Notes: generated by a model not told the origin, from the letters alone. A stretch of DNA of 64,000 bases from Cryptomeria japonica (GCF_030272615.1 NC_081412.1:673827823-673891822); one strand, 5' to 3'; shown: positions 34,887-45,574, counted from the first letter of the stretch. Made by a program: numbers and translations.

Positions 34887-36066
34887 CTCCTTAGTAATTA
34901 AACCTTGGCGAGCGTTAATTATAATGCTTCGTCTGGGATAGGATAGGTAGGACTAATAGTGGTAAAACTCATGCACTAGAGGGAAAAATTTGAATTTTGA
35001 ATTTTGGAACAAAACTTACAAAATTGATTAATGCAAAATTTAAGAAAATAATGATTACACAATTTGAACTTTGTTGGAGGAAGGGGATGACACAATTTCC
35101 AAAAATGAAAGTAAACTAAAATTTTTAAATTAGGGCAAGGGAATATCACTTAATTTTAAAATCAAAATTTTTAAAATCAGGGCAGACTATAATTAACCTC
35201 TTAATTTAAAAAAAAAATCTTGAAATTTGAAATGTTGAATTTTGAAGGTATTTCCAATTCTAGAGGGATAAAAAATTGACAAAATCAGCCAATCTTTTGA
35301 ATTATATAGTCATAACAGTCTCTCAAAATTTCAGGAAAAAAATCGAGAACCATGGCGGGAACGCAGATGATCCGACCAACTTTTTTCAAAATTTTCAGGC
35401 ATGGATATTACGATGATTTTAAAGCTAACCCCAAAAAATTGATGAATTTTACGATCTCTAGATGAGTGAAATGAAGACGCAAATGTAAAAATAGGACCCT
35501 TTTAGGGTTTTGAAGAAAAAAACGAATTGAATTGCAAATTTGAAAAAGATCAAACCTAATGGATAGGAACACCTTGGAAAATCTTTACAAATTTGAATTG
35601 GAATGAAATTGATGTGAAATTTTCACAAAATCCAATTAATTTTGAAAATTAGGTTTTTATGAGCTAACCACTTAATTTTAAAATTTAAATTTTGGGAAAA
35701 AAGGGGGGAAATTGAAAATTTGAATTGTAGGAATGAAGAGAAATCTGAGAACAAGTAGAAATCTGAAAATTAAATGGAAATCCAATTTTTGCACAAGTTC
35801 AAGATGATTTTTGAAAATTAGGGTTTTAACAAGTAACCTCTTAATTTTGTAAATTTTAATTGCAAATTGAACAAGATAATGAGAAAATTGAATTTGACAA
35901 TCAAAACAATTTTTAGATCTAAGATAACCACAAGAAAGTTTTACAAATTACAAGGTCAATTGTACATTTAAAAACTAGGGTTTTTAATAATTTAACCAAT
36001 AAATTTGCAGAATTTTCAAACTTGTAAATGAAAAATATGCAATTTTGTGCAAAGGAAAGCATGCAA
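34887..36066 (-). other. Leader region of gag-protease element
   Basis: A roughly 1.2 kb AT-rich untranslated leader between the primer-binding site and gag. It is made largely of A/T-rich near-repeats (AAATTTTGAAAATTAGG variants). No ORF. Confidence 0.6.
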
Positions 36067-36082
36067 GACATCGGGTTCACCA
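36067..36082 (-). promoter_or_regulatory. Primer-binding site of gag-protease element
   Basis: On the minus strand TGGTGAACCCGATGTC lies 3 bases after the LTR end. It begins with TGG, complementary to a tRNA CCA end. The tRNA species was not identified. Confidence 0.6.
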
Positions 36083-36085
36083 AAA

Positions 36086-37323
36086 TGTAATGTTGAAAAA
36101 TGGTGAATGATGAGATGAAGAAGAAAACTACCCTTGTTTTCAAAGAGAGATGAGAGTTTCACTATTGATTACCCTTCAAACACTTTTCACCAAGTTACAT
36201 TTGGAAGAGGAGAGGAGAATTCACTAGATTCAACCTTCACAGATGAAGATTGAATTCTGATTGAAATGGGAATGATAAGTTGATCCCTTCTTCTTTATCT
36301 CAAATGGAAAGGAATTGATTGAAATATGTAGTGCAAAAGTGACAAAGAATTGATTATAACTTAAGATCAGAATATGGGAAGAAGTTGTGCACCAGGATCT
36401 GGCAGTAATATGTCGAGACAAAGTTGCCTTGCGAATTTGAGGAAAAGTTGCCTAGACCACGGCGGGAACGTATACGTTCCTCCAAAAAATCCACAAAATG
36501 AAAAGAGTTTTTCCGCCTCTGCAAATGGAGCCCGAATTCGAAAGTACAATTGTGCACCTGCAAACTACACACAAAAAAGAGAGGAAAATGGGTTGGGATT
36601 GGGGGTTTGCCTTTAGGTCAAACCCCAGTTTTGGAATTAACCAAGTGATGAAAGAAAGTACTTGCAAGTACATATAAATGAAAGACTGAATTGTAAATCA
36701 CCTCAAGGGAGGTTGTGGTAGGAATGTTGATAGAAATGCTTATGTGGAATTGAATGTTGGAATCAATATCCTCTTCAATGGTTGAATCCTTGACTTCAAT
36801 GCAACACCTAGCCTTGAAGGGAGATTTGAGAATGCTCAATGCTAGGAAAGAATGCTTGAATGCTTGATTGGTTATGCCACATGACAAACTTCAATCTTAT
36901 CCAACTTCAACTTATCCAACTTATGCAAATGAGAGGATGAATGCCCATTAAATATATGCTAATGGATTTGATTTTCGTCACAAGCCAACATCAGGGGAGT
37001 TTCCTGCCCAATGCACAACCAACAATGCAACCCTAGGAAGGGTCCTGCCTCAAAATAGGGCAGGGACAGGGATGCCATGCCCCTGACTTGGGAGGAAAAG
37101 GGACCCACGCCCTTGTCCAAGGGGGGACGATGGTGCCACGCTCCTGTCCTACCCCTTTCTTCGGGGTAGAGTGCAGACGGGTTGGTGCAGAGGCCAAGAA
37201 AGAAGTTGTTTCTGAGGGTTGAGCAATCTCCGATCTCTAATTAGGCTAGAGGATTCGATCTCGTATGCGTGAGGACCCTAATGCAATCGAAAATTGCTAG
37301 GGTCGCAGTTTTATGGCACTATA
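36086..37323 (-). repeat. 5' LTR of gag-protease element
   Basis: 1,238 bases, the longer of the pair. On the plus strand it runs from TGTAATGTTGAAAAATGG to GGCACTATA (terminal CA mutated to TA). It carries the same GC-rich block (37,060-37,165) as its partner. Open frames at 36,354-36,616 are inside this LTR and not genes. Confidence 0.85.
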
Positions 37324-37430
37324 GAAACCATACAATTAACACCAAAGCTTGCAAATAGAGATATCCAATGTAGATTGTATAGTGAAGAGGGCTCAATTGT
37401 CCTCATTCTTGTCTTCTTTAAACCGATTTC
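37324..37430 (-). pseudogene. Copia remnant, RT upstream stub (piece 3)
   Basis: Only about 100 bases resemble the RT sequence upstream of 'LYGLKQ'. The gag and integrase parts and the 5' LTR of this copia are missing. Confidence 0.45.
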
Positions 37431-37509
37431 ACTAATTTGCATTCAATGCATTCAAAACATTTTGATCTAAATTGCTCTCTCATAGTGTTTGTTATTAAAA
37501 ATTATTGGA

Positions 37510-37735
37510 GTTTCGCCATCAATTTTAGGTTATGTTTGGTGTCCATAGGCAAAATCATATAACATCATTTAATGATTTAAATTTTAGATTGACGTGAAAA
37601 TTATAACAAGAGGTAAAATTCTATAATCAATTTTCTTAGGCAATAATTTATTTATAGGCATGGTAGAATATTTAAAACATATATTAAATTAGAAGTTTAC
37701 ATCTTAATTATAAAATATAGATAGTTTTATATTAT
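37510..37735. repeat. Dispersed repeat, copy 2
   Basis: Partner of 14,803-14,993; shares GTGTCCATAGGC, TTGACGTGAAAATTATAAC, AGAGGTAAAAT and TTAGGCAATAATTTA. It lies upstream of the TIR gene once the copia insertion is discounted. Confidence 0.6.
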
Positions 37736-38091
37736 AAAAGTTACAAAATCTTCAACTCTAGGAACAAATGCAAAATCACATGTCATTTAAAGACAAAAAA
37801 TATTTGTAAGTATGGCAACTTAAAAGTCACCAAAATAATTACAAACCAACAACAAGCTGAAACTCTGGAAAAAAAACTAAAATTCTTCATCATTATTCAA
37901 TTATTTCTATTTTAAAAAATTTATTTGTGTACATTTTAATTTTAAAATTAACTATTTTTTATTTTTAATATATATGAATTTTAATAATTTATTTGTAAAC
38001 CTTACTAAATAAAGATTTACTAACATTCATAACATAGTTGTTTCTCCTAGAACCCCTCATTGAAGGTTACACCTGTTGTTATTAAAGTTAG

Positions 38092-38284
38092 ACATGAGTT
38101 TTGGAATGGTGGAATATTATTTTACTTTATTTTTAAATTCATAAATTTCATACAAACATCGGAACAAAGGAAATATTATATGACCTCAGGATCTTTCGTA
38201 ATTACACAACACACAAATATACACGTTTTTTCATTATATAGATATAGGAAAGTCATTGTTTACTTTTGTTACCCATATATATAG
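38092..38284 (+). repeat. 193-base flanking duplication, left copy
   Basis: ACATGAGTTTTGGAATGG through CCCATATATATAG. It directly abuts the copia 5' LTR and is repeated at the same length at 43,637-43,829 with few differences. Confidence 0.9.
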
Positions 38285-38835
38285 TGTTGAAATTAATCCC
38301 CAACTGTCCACCTACTCCTCCATAGACTAAATGTTGTCCATCCCATCTACTCAACCTTACCGTGCCTGTGCCTTCTTCCTTACTCAAAACAGGACAGATT
38401 TTGAATTAAAAAAATGTGATTGTAATCTATCTATGATATCCCTGCACTAGATGTACCACATAGAAGTAAATGCATTGAATAATTCAGGAGTTTTTCTTTT
38501 TGTTTCCCTAATGCATACGTATGGAAGAGTCTAGAAGTCTTTTGGTAACTCTTAATAGACTGAGTATGGTAGTTATTGTATGAAGTATGAAAAACAGGGA
38601 CAAATATATATGGAGTTGTAGCAACACCCAGAAAACTAGCAAGAAACACGGGAAGCTTATTGTCTCTTTTTGGGAATTCAAATGTTGCAGCCCTGTTATA
38701 CAAATCAGACTATGACTTTTTGAATGATTCTGAAATATATATACATATATGAATACAAATATTAGTTTCTGCTCTTGTTTGGGTTTATCTCTGTTATTAT
38801 TTGTTTGTTTTTGTCCTCTACCTCTCTGTCCATCA
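38285..38835 (+). repeat. Copia 5' LTR
   Basis: 551 bases from TGTTGAAATTAATCC to CTCTGTCCATCA. The PBS begins two bases later. Confidence 0.85.
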
Positions 38836-38836
38836 A

Positions 38837-38848
38837 TGGTATCAGAGC
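38837..38848 (+). promoter_or_regulatory. Copia primer-binding site (initiator tRNA-Met)
   Basis: TGGTATCAGAGC, the standard plant copia PBS complementary to initiator methionine tRNA. Confidence 0.9.
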
Positions 38849-38924
38849 TGAAGGTTAAAGGTTATTGGGTGAAGTGACTAAGAAAGTTTTTCAAAGAGAT
38901 AGAAGGATTTTTCCACAGTCTATA

Positions 38925-39118
38925 ATGGCAGCTCCAAGCACAAGTTTGAGAAATCCACAAATCCCATAGTTTAATGGGAAAAATTATGATTATTGGGCAA
39001 TCACAATGAAGGGGCATTATTTTGTGCACAAGATTTATGGGAGTTTGTTGAAAATGGCTACTAAGAACCAATAGATGCAACAACATATAATGCATTAACT
39101 CAAGCAGAGAAAAACTTA
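38925..39118 (+). pseudogene. Copia Gag N-terminus, broken
   Basis: ATG at 38,925 opens MAAPSTSLRNPQIP, then a TAG (38,967) replaces the Gln normally before 'FNGKNYDYW'. The conserved FNGKNYDYWAITMK follows. A frameshift near 39,015 and a TAA at 39,062 separate it from the long frame. Confidence 0.8.
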
Positions 39119-41278
39119 TTGAAGGAAAACAAAAAGAAAGATTCAAAAGCCCTCTTCTTCATCTTTCAAGGAGTGAATGAAAGCATTTTTCTAAGGATTC
39201 AAGAAGAAACAAAGTCTAAGCAAGCATGGGACATTCTTCAAACAACCTATCAAGGAATGAAAAAGGTAAAAATAGCTAAGTTGCAAATGTTAAGAAGGGA
39301 TTTTGAGACCATCTACATGAAAGAATCAGATACAATAGACTCATTTTTCACTAAAATCATTGGATTGGTAAACCAAATTAGATCTCATAGTGAAAACCTT
39401 GAAGAAAGAAGAGTGGTTGAAAATATTTTGAGAAGTTTGCCTACAAGATTTGAATCTATTGTGGTGGCCATAGAAGAGACAAAGAATCTCTCACAATTTT
39501 CAATGGATGAGCTTCATGCTTCACTCATTTCTCATGAGCATAGACTGAGTAGGCCAACAAATTCAAATTTGGAGCATGCATTCAAGACAAAAGTTTCAAT
39601 CAACCATGGTAGAGGCAGGGGAAGAACAAATTTTAGAGGTAGAGGAAGAAATTCATATAGAGGTGGAAGAGGCAGCCCATCAAACTCAAGTGGAAGAGGT
39701 AGCAGCCCATCAAGCTCAAGTGGAAGAGGCAACTATCAAACATCAACTCCAAATCATCCCCAAAGCCAAAGGTATGACAAATCCTTAGTCCAATGTAATT
39801 ATTGCAAGAAATTTGGGCATTACATAAATGAATGTAGAAAGAAGCAATATGATTCTAGACAACAAAATGCAAATTTTACCAAGGAAAATCAAACTCAAGA
39901 CAGCATATTCATAGCTTGTAATGTTGCACAAGAAAGTGAGAAAGATATATGGTTTTTAGACTCGGGTTGTACCAATCATATGACTGGAAATTTGGAAATG
40001 TTTTTTAATTTAGATGAGAGTGTAAAATCAAATGTAATATTGGGGAATAACAACAAAGTTTCAGTTATGGGTAAAGGAAGTGTCAACATTCTAACCAAAA
40101 TGGGGGAGAAAAGGTATATTTCAGATGTGTATTTTATTCCTGGGCTAAAACATAACTTAATGAGTATAGGGCACCTCATTCAAAAGGGGTATAGAGTCTA
40201 TTTCAAGAACAAAAAATGCACAATTTTAGACAAATTTCCAAGTAATCAGCTCATAGCAAAAGTCCAAATGACAAGCAATAAAATGTTTCCCCCAAGGATA
40301 AAACCAAATTTGAAAGTAGAGTTTTCTCAAGAACATAACACAATGAATCCACGAGTGCATGGTGGAAAAGTTGCAGCAGTCCCCCAAGTAGTTTATCAAG
40401 CTGAAATTAAAGATGAAAATTGGTTATGGCACCTAAGATCTGGGCACCTAAACTTATTACATAAGAAGAAAATGGTAAAGGGGTTGCTAATAATAGAAAA
40501 ACCGGATAGAATATGTAAAGGATGCATTTTGGGTAAACAACATAGACAATCATTCCCAACCGGAAAGTCAATTCGTGCAAACAAGCCATTGGAGATTATT
40601 CATTCAGATTTGTGTGGACCAATGCAAACACCCTCCATTGGTGGGAGTTACTACTTGCTGACATTCATTGATGACTTCACAAGAAAGATATGGGTCTACT
40701 TTCTAAAACATAAGCATGAGGTGTTTGATTATTTTTATCAATTCAAAGCTCTTGTTGAGAAACAAAGTGGGCACTACATCAAAGCATTAAGAACAGATAG
40801 AGGTGGTGAGTACATTTCAAATGACTTCATAAGATTTTGCAAAGACAATGGAATCCACAAACAATTTACTACAAGGTATACCCCACAACAAAATGGTTTA
40901 GCTGAAAGGAAAAATAGAACAATAATAGAAATGGCAAGAAGCATGTTGAAGGCAAAACATTTGTCAAATGAGTATTGGGTTGAAGCAGTAGCATGTGAAG
41001 CATATATAATTAATAGATCTCCTACTGAAAGTGTTATCAATATGATTCCGGAAGAAGCATGGAGTGGAAGAAAACATAATGTTTCTCATATGAGAGTTTT
41101 TGGATGTGTGGCATATGCACATGTGCTAGATGAGTTGAGAAGAAAGTTGGACACCAAAGGAGAAAAATGTATATTTGTGGGATATAGTGATGAGTCAAAG
41201 GCATACAAGTTATACAATCCAATCAGTAAAACGATTATAGTCAGCAGAGATGTGCAGTTCATAGAAGATGAAGCATGA
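39119..41278 (+). CDS. Copia Gag-protease-integrase, 719 open codons
   Basis: Domains in order: UBN2-type gag (residues ~1-150, LQMLRRDFETIYMKE); a Gly/Arg/Ser linker with SSGRG repeats; a CX2CX4HX4C knuckle (CNYCKKFGHYINEC, 39,794-39,835); protease WFLDSGCTNHMTG (39,951); the pre-integrase His/Cys region (LWHLRSGHLN to CKGCILGKQ); and the integrase core with its three acidic residues (HSDLCGP at 40,600, RTDRGGEY at 40,792, AERKNRT at 40,900). The first in-frame codon is TTG, not a true start; the frame really continues back to 39,065. It ends at a TGA (41,276) where the family has Trp. No product is likely to be complete. Confidence 0.85.
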   Translation: MKENKKKDSKALFFIFQGVNESIFLRIQEETKSKQAWDILQTTYQGMKKVKIAKLQMLRRDFETIYMKESDTIDSFFTKIIGLVNQIRSHSENLEERRVVENILRSLPTRFESIVVAIEETKNLSQFSMDELHASLISHEHRLSRPTNSNLEHAFKTKVSINHGRGRGRTNFRGRGRNSYRGGRGSPSNSSGRGSSPSSSSGRGNYQTSTPNHPQSQRYDKSLVQCNYCKKFGHYINECRKKQYDSRQQNANFTKENQTQDSIFIACNVAQESEKDIWFLDSGCTNHMTGNLEMFFNLDESVKSNVILGNNNKVSVMGKGSVNILTKMGEKRYISDVYFIPGLKHNLMSIGHLIQKGYRVYFKNKKCTILDKFPSNQLIAKVQMTSNKMFPPRIKPNLKVEFSQEHNTMNPRVHGGKVAAVPQVVYQAEIKDENWLWHLRSGHLNLLHKKKMVKGLLIIEKPDRICKGCILGKQHRQSFPTGKSIRANKPLEIIHSDLCGPMQTPSIGGSYYLLTFIDDFTRKIWVYFLKHKHEVFDYFYQFKALVEKQSGHYIKALRTDRGGEYISNDFIRFCKDNGIHKQFTTRYTPQQNGLAERKNRTIIEMARSMLKAKHLSNEYWVEAVACEAYIINRSPTESVINMIPEEAWSGRKHNVSHMRVFGCVAYAHVLDELRRKLDTKGEKCIFVGYSDESKAYKLYNPISKTIIVSRDVQFIEDEA

Positions 41279-41811
41279 GATGGAACCATGGATAAAACAA
41301 TCAATATTGCAGCCAACATACCACAAGAAGAAAATGAAGATTTTATATCAGCAAGTACTCCTTCAAATGTGACTCCTGCTATAGCTATTCATGTTCAACA
41401 AAGTTGACAACAAATGACACCATCAAGTGTAAGGACAACCCCACACACTCAAGAAAATACTCCATCAAATGTGCAAGTAACACCATCTTCAATTGGCAAT
41501 CTTGGTGCTAGACCATCAAGCCCACATTCAACAAATTCAAGTGACATGTCCAATCCTACACTAGCAAGCTTGAGGAGACAAAAAATCAGAAGTTTAAGGG
41601 AGATTTATGAACAAAATGAAAGTGAAAATAATGCAGGTCAAACTTCTCTTTTTTGTTTATACTCTCATGTAGATGATCCAATTCATTTTGAAGAAGCTAT
41701 TAAGGAAGAAAAATGGGTGCAAGCAATGGATGAAGAAATTGATGCAATTGAAAAGAATGAAACATGAGAGTTAGTTAGTCTTCCACAAGAAAAAGAGGTG
41801 ATAGGATTGAA
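41279..41811 (+). pseudogene. Copia linker between integrase and RT
   Basis: Same frame as the long ORF. It is Thr/Ser/Pro-rich and repeats the form 'TPSNVQVTPSS'. It ends with the RT entry segment (HVDDPIHFEEAIKEEKWVQAMDEE). TGA stops lie near 41,405 and at 41,765, the latter replacing the Trp of 'N-x-T-W-E-L-V'. Confidence 0.75.
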
Positions 41812-43197
41812 GTGGGTTTACAAAACAAAATTGAATGCAAATGGAGATGTGCAAAAACACAAGGCAAGGTTGGTGGCAAAGGTTATTCACAACAACTCAG
41901 AGTAGACTACAATGAAACATTTGCACCAGTTGCCCGCTTAGACATCGTGAGAACAATACTAGCCATAGCAGCTCAAAACAAGTGGGCAGTATATCAAATG
42001 GATGTGAAATCAAATTTCTTAAATGACATTTTAGAAGAAGTCTATTTGGAGCAGCCACCTGGATATGAGATTTTGGGTCATGAAAACAAGGTTTACAAGC
42101 TCAAGAAGGCACTTTATGGACTCAAACAAGCCCCAAGAGTATGGGATAGAAGAATTGATGGTTATCTTTTACAAAATGGATTCAATAGGTGCAACAGTGA
42201 GCCTACATTGTATACCAAGATGACTGAGCAAGGTGAGATCATAATTGTTTGTTTATATGTTGATGACTTGATATTCACTAGTGATCTTTCAATTGATATG
42301 TTCAAATCAGCTATGAAGAAAGAATTTGAGATGACTGATTTGGGTTTAATAAGATATTTTCTTGGCATTGAAGTAAGTCAAAATGATAAAGGTATTTTCA
42401 TTTCACAATCTAAGTATGCAAATGATATTTTGAAGAGGTTTAATATGATGAATTGCAAATCAACACCAACACCAATAGTGATAGGTTTAAAGTTGAGTAA
42501 AGATGACAAAGGAGCTAATGTAAATCCAACTTTGTATAAGAAACTTGTTGGTAGTCTCATGTATCTAATAGCCATAAGGCCGGATATAATGTTTGGAGTT
42601 AGTCTTATTTGAAGGTTCATGGAGTCTCCAAAATTTACACATTGGAATGCTGGTAAAAGAATTTTGAAATATGTTAGTGGAACAAAGAATTATGGAATAT
42701 TTTACTCAAAGTCAAATGATTTCAAGCTGATAGGATACACGGATAGTGATTGTGCTGGCAGCATAGATGATAGGAAGAGCACTTCAGGCCATGCTTTTCA
42801 TTTTGGATTAGGCATAATATCATGGGCTTCAAAGAAACAACCAATAGTTACTGTTTCATCAGATGAAGCAGAGTATGTAGCAGCTACAATGGCAACGTGT
42901 CAATCCGTTTGGATGAGAAGAATGTTAAAAGAATTGAGGTATGAACAAGAAAGTGCAACAAAGATATATTGTGACAACTCAGCTATAGAATTATCAAAAA
43001 ATCCAGTATTTCACAAAAGAAGTAAGCATATAGACACCAGGTATCTCTTCATGGAGCTGATCAACAATGAAGAAATAATTTTCGAACATTGCAAGTCAGA
43101 AGACCAATTTGCTGATATCTTCACCAAACCATTGGGAAAAGAAAGTTTTGCACATCAACGAAACAACCTGAGTATTATAGATGGCAGTTGCAATTAA
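41812..43197 (+). pseudogene. Copia reverse transcriptase / RNase H
   Basis: The RT entry GLKWVYKTK is in the preceding frame. A one-base loss near 41,877 shifts to the frame that reads GYSQQLRVDYNETFAPVARL, KLKKALYGLKQAPRVW and the catalytic LYVDDLIF (Y-V-D-D, 42,256-42,267). After one TGA (42,610), RNase H follows: GYTDSDCAGSIDDRKSTSG, WASKKQPIVTVSSDEAEY, YCDNSAIELSKNPVFHKRSK and ADIFTKPL. It ends at TAA 43,195. All catalytic acidic residues are visible. Confidence 0.85.
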
Positions 43198-43204
43198 GGG
43201 GGAC
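43190..43204 (+). promoter_or_regulatory. Copia polypurine tract
   Basis: AATTAAGGGGGAC directly before the 3' LTR start at 43,205. Confidence 0.8.
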
Positions 43205-43632
43205 TGGTGAAATTAATCCCCAACTGCCCACCTACTCCTCCGTAGGCTGAATGTTGTCCATCCCATCTACTCAACCTTACCGTGCCTGTGCCTTCTTCCT
43301 TACTCAAAACAGGACAGATTTTGAATTAAAAAAATGTGATTGTAATCTATGATATCCCTGCACTAGATGTACCACATAGAAGTAAATGCATTGAATAATT
43401 TATGAGTTTTTTTTTTGTTTCCCTGATGCATACGTATGGAAGAGTCTAGAAGACTTTTGGTAACTCTTAATAGACTGAGTATGGCAGTTATTGTATGAAG
43501 TATGAAAAACAAGGACAAATATATATGGAGCTGTAGCAGCACCCAGAAAACTAGCAAGAAATAGGGGAATCTTATTGTCTCTTTTTGGGAATTCAAATGT
43601 TGTAGCCCTGTCATACAAATCAAACTGTATGA
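43205..43632 (+). repeat. Copia 3' LTR, truncated
   Basis: TGGTGAAATTAATCC onward is homologous to the 5' LTR up to about CAAATCAAACT (43,626). The last ~120 bases are missing. The junction leads within a few bases into the flanking duplication, with ATGAGTTT on both sides as possible microhomology. Confidence 0.85.
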
Positions 43633-43636
43633 GTTT

Positions 43637-43829
43637 ACATGAGTTTTGGAATGGTGGAATATTATTTTATTTTATTTTTAAATTCTTAAATTTCATACAA
43701 ACATCAGAACAAAGGAAATATTATATGACCTTGGGATCTTTAGTAATTACACAGCACACAAATATACACGTTTTTTCATTATATAGATATAGGAAAGTCA
43801 TTCTTTACTTTTGTTACCCATATATATAG
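43637..43829 (+). repeat. 193-base flanking duplication, right copy / TIR promoter segment
   Basis: Equal in length to 38,092-38,284. It contains TATA-like elements (TTATATAGATA at ~43,779; TATATATAGG at 43,821) about 100-150 bases before the proposed TIR start codon, so it plausibly is the core promoter of that gene. Confidence 0.75.
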
Positions 43830-43930
43830 GAAAGTCATTGTGTACTTGTGTTCATTAATCTCTTATCCATACATGCTCATGATCTCCCACCAATTTATTC
43901 TGTGAAGAAATATTAGCAAAATACCTCCCA

Positions 43931-44702
43931 ATGGATTACATCGACACAACTCAATTAAAGAAATTAAGAAGAGGAGAATATTATCAAGCTCGGCGTTCGA
44001 TCGGGGAGACTACAAATTTATGCACAACTGAGTTCTCCCAGCCCAACAAACTGATTCACAGGTCAGATACATTTTATTTGAATGTTACCTTGTTCGCTAT
44101 ATGAATCCAACATTAAAATTCACTCATTATATCACTAAAATAGTGATCATGAACAAAAGGTTTTGGCTAAAGATATATTTCTCAGTCACAGCGGTAAGCA
44201 GAAAATTTTTATTAGGCAGCTACACAGAGACCTAACAAATCACGGCATAACCTGCTTCTTTGATCAAGATCGTGAAAGTTTGCCATTGGGAGAAGATTTC
44301 CCCTCACATATATTCGAAGCCGCTAGGACATGTAAAGTAGCAGTTTTACTCCTATCGAAGGATTTCCTCGGATCAAAATGGCCCATGCTGGAACTCTCTG
44401 CTTGTGTGGAAGCAAGAGACAGAACCCGTACAAATCCCAATCTCAATATTTTACCCTTGTTCTTCCAGATTTCACCAGATGCTCTTAAAGACACGAAGCT
44501 AGAGAATGAAAAGTGGAAACAGTTGAAGATATCCGAGAAAAAGCAAGCTGAATGGCTCCGAGATTTGGAACTAATACGGCGAATTAATGGGATAAATTTC
44601 AAGGAAAATGATGACGAAGTGAAGTTTAGAGATGATATTGTGAAGGAAATCTGGCATATACTTCCAACACCCTTACCCTTGGACTCTAGATGTGTGGCTT
44701 GA
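43931..44702 (+). CDS. TIR-domain protein (truncated TNL-type resistance gene), two exons
   Basis: TIR domains act in plant immunity, as NAD-cleaving signalling modules when oligomerised. Proposed exon 1 is 43,931-44,061 (ATG; MDYIDTTQLKKLRRGEYYQA). The intron is 44,062-44,143 (82 bases, CAG|GTCAGA to AATAG). Exon 2 is 44,144-44,702, together about 229 codons. The TIR core shows KDIFLSHSGKQKIFIRQLHR, the BB-loop region CFFDQDRESLPLGEDFP, and SKWPMLELSA, whose Glu is at the catalytic position of active TIRs. The frame stops (TGA) just after the domain, where a gypsy fragment in opposite orientation begins. NB-ARC is missing and an LRR part lies 1.8 kb further on. The TIR resembles conifer TNLs. 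The splice model is mine, chosen because it keeps the frame open; the conserved core itself is certain. Confidence 0.65.
44062..44143 (+). other. Predicted 82-base intron in TIR gene
   Basis: Donor CACAG|GTCAGATAC and acceptor CTAAAATAG|TGAT, AT-rich with a branch-like TTCACTCAT. It joins exon 1 in phase 2 to the TIR frame. Using the next AG instead (44,159) would put exon 2 out of frame. Confidence 0.5.
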
Positions 44703-45574
44703 ACACTAACTTCATCCAAATTACTAGGATTCAACATCAAAATAGAATGTCTTAGGTAAGAATGCAAACCACCTATGTACTCAAGCAGTGTATCCTAAGT
44801 ATACAATGGCACATTCAAAGCAATAGCCCGTTTTCTAAACTCATGGGTGTAATCTTGGACAGACAGACCCTTAGATTGCCTAAAGGTTTGCCAATTCATT
44901 GTCAATTGTTGCATATGACCCAAAGGGTAGAACTGCTTCTTGAGAGCAGCAACAAATTCCATCCAAGTCATACCGACATTACCATGGCAAGCACTTTCTG
45001 CCCTAGACCTACTCTCCCACCAAGTGAGAGCTGTTCCTCCCAACCGGAGAGTGGCTAACTAGATCCTAGAGGCATCTTCTACTAAGCCTTGTATCTTACA
45101 ATACACATCTACCTATTGGACCCAATCATCTAACTTTTCAGCATCTAATTCCCCACAGTACTTAGGTAATTCAAATTTTACATCCAATTTAATTACAGGC
45201 TTAGATGTGCTCTTGAAAGGATTAATAGAAGTAGAAGAAGAAGAAGGGGAAGAAGGAGGAGAAGGAGATGGAGGAGTTTTTGGTGGTGAATCACCATCTC
45301 TCGATCGCTTTTCTTTATCCTCTCGATCTCCATGGTCCTTCGATGACTTTCCTTTTTCATGCTTCATTCGTTCTTGCCTCTCTTTGTAGAGCACTTCTAT
45401 CATAGTCTTCATTTCAAAAAAAGCTTTCTGAAAATCTCTTTCATTGAGCTCTCGGTATTCTTGTTCAGTTGCAATTTCTGACATCTTTAGTGGAAAGATC
45501 CTTCGTTTACCGATCTCGGGATTATACTCTGCAAATGTGCCTTCACCGCGTTGGCTCTTAGATCGCGTTAACAT
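44680..45574 (-). pseudogene. Gypsy Gag fragment inserted in the TIR-LRR gene
   Basis: On the minus strand the start is ATG at 45,574 (MLTRSKSQRGEG), about 40 bases after the PBS. A charged segment and a Pro/Ser run follow, then the gag core FELPKYCGELDAEKLDDWV, LGGTALTWWESRSRAES and WMEFVAALKKQFYPLGHMQQ. Near the left end is NPSNLDEVSVQATHLES, which precedes the zinc knuckle in intact elements. The knuckle and all of pol are absent, so the element is truncated at about 44,680 against the TIR exon. Three internal stops (near 45,108, 45,060 and 44,796) are TAG where Gln is usual. Confidence 0.8.

Larger units (their letters stand above)
28279..37323 (-). mobile_element. Non-autonomous gypsy element (gag-protease only), nested in copia
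   Basis: Minus-strand element with LTRs at both ends, a primer-binding site, gag, aspartic protease and polypurine tract. It has no RT, RNase H or integrase: only about 1.6 kb separates the protease from the 3' LTR. The TSD is AAAAC (28,274-28,278) / GAAAC (37,324-37,328). Removing it restores the copia block LYGF-K-x-T-P-x-A-x-YEKMDSFF across the junction. The Gag/protease wording resembles the Tat/Athila branch. Its gag is split by a solo LTR. Confidence 0.8.
38285..43632 (+). mobile_element. Ty1/copia element, near complete, 3' LTR truncated
   Basis: Order: LTR, PBS, gag, protease, integrase, RT, RNase H, polypurine tract, LTR. The two LTRs are clearly homologous, with five differences in the first 60 bases. 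The 3' LTR stops about 120 bases early. Instead of a 5-base TSD the element is flanked by a 193-base direct repeat. Stops and at least two frameshifts inactivate it, but a 719-codon stretch remains open. Confidence 0.9.

Noticed and set aside
36354-36673. Cluster of overlapping ORFs on both strands
   Set aside because: They are internal to the long LTR of the gag-protease element and absent from the partner LTR.
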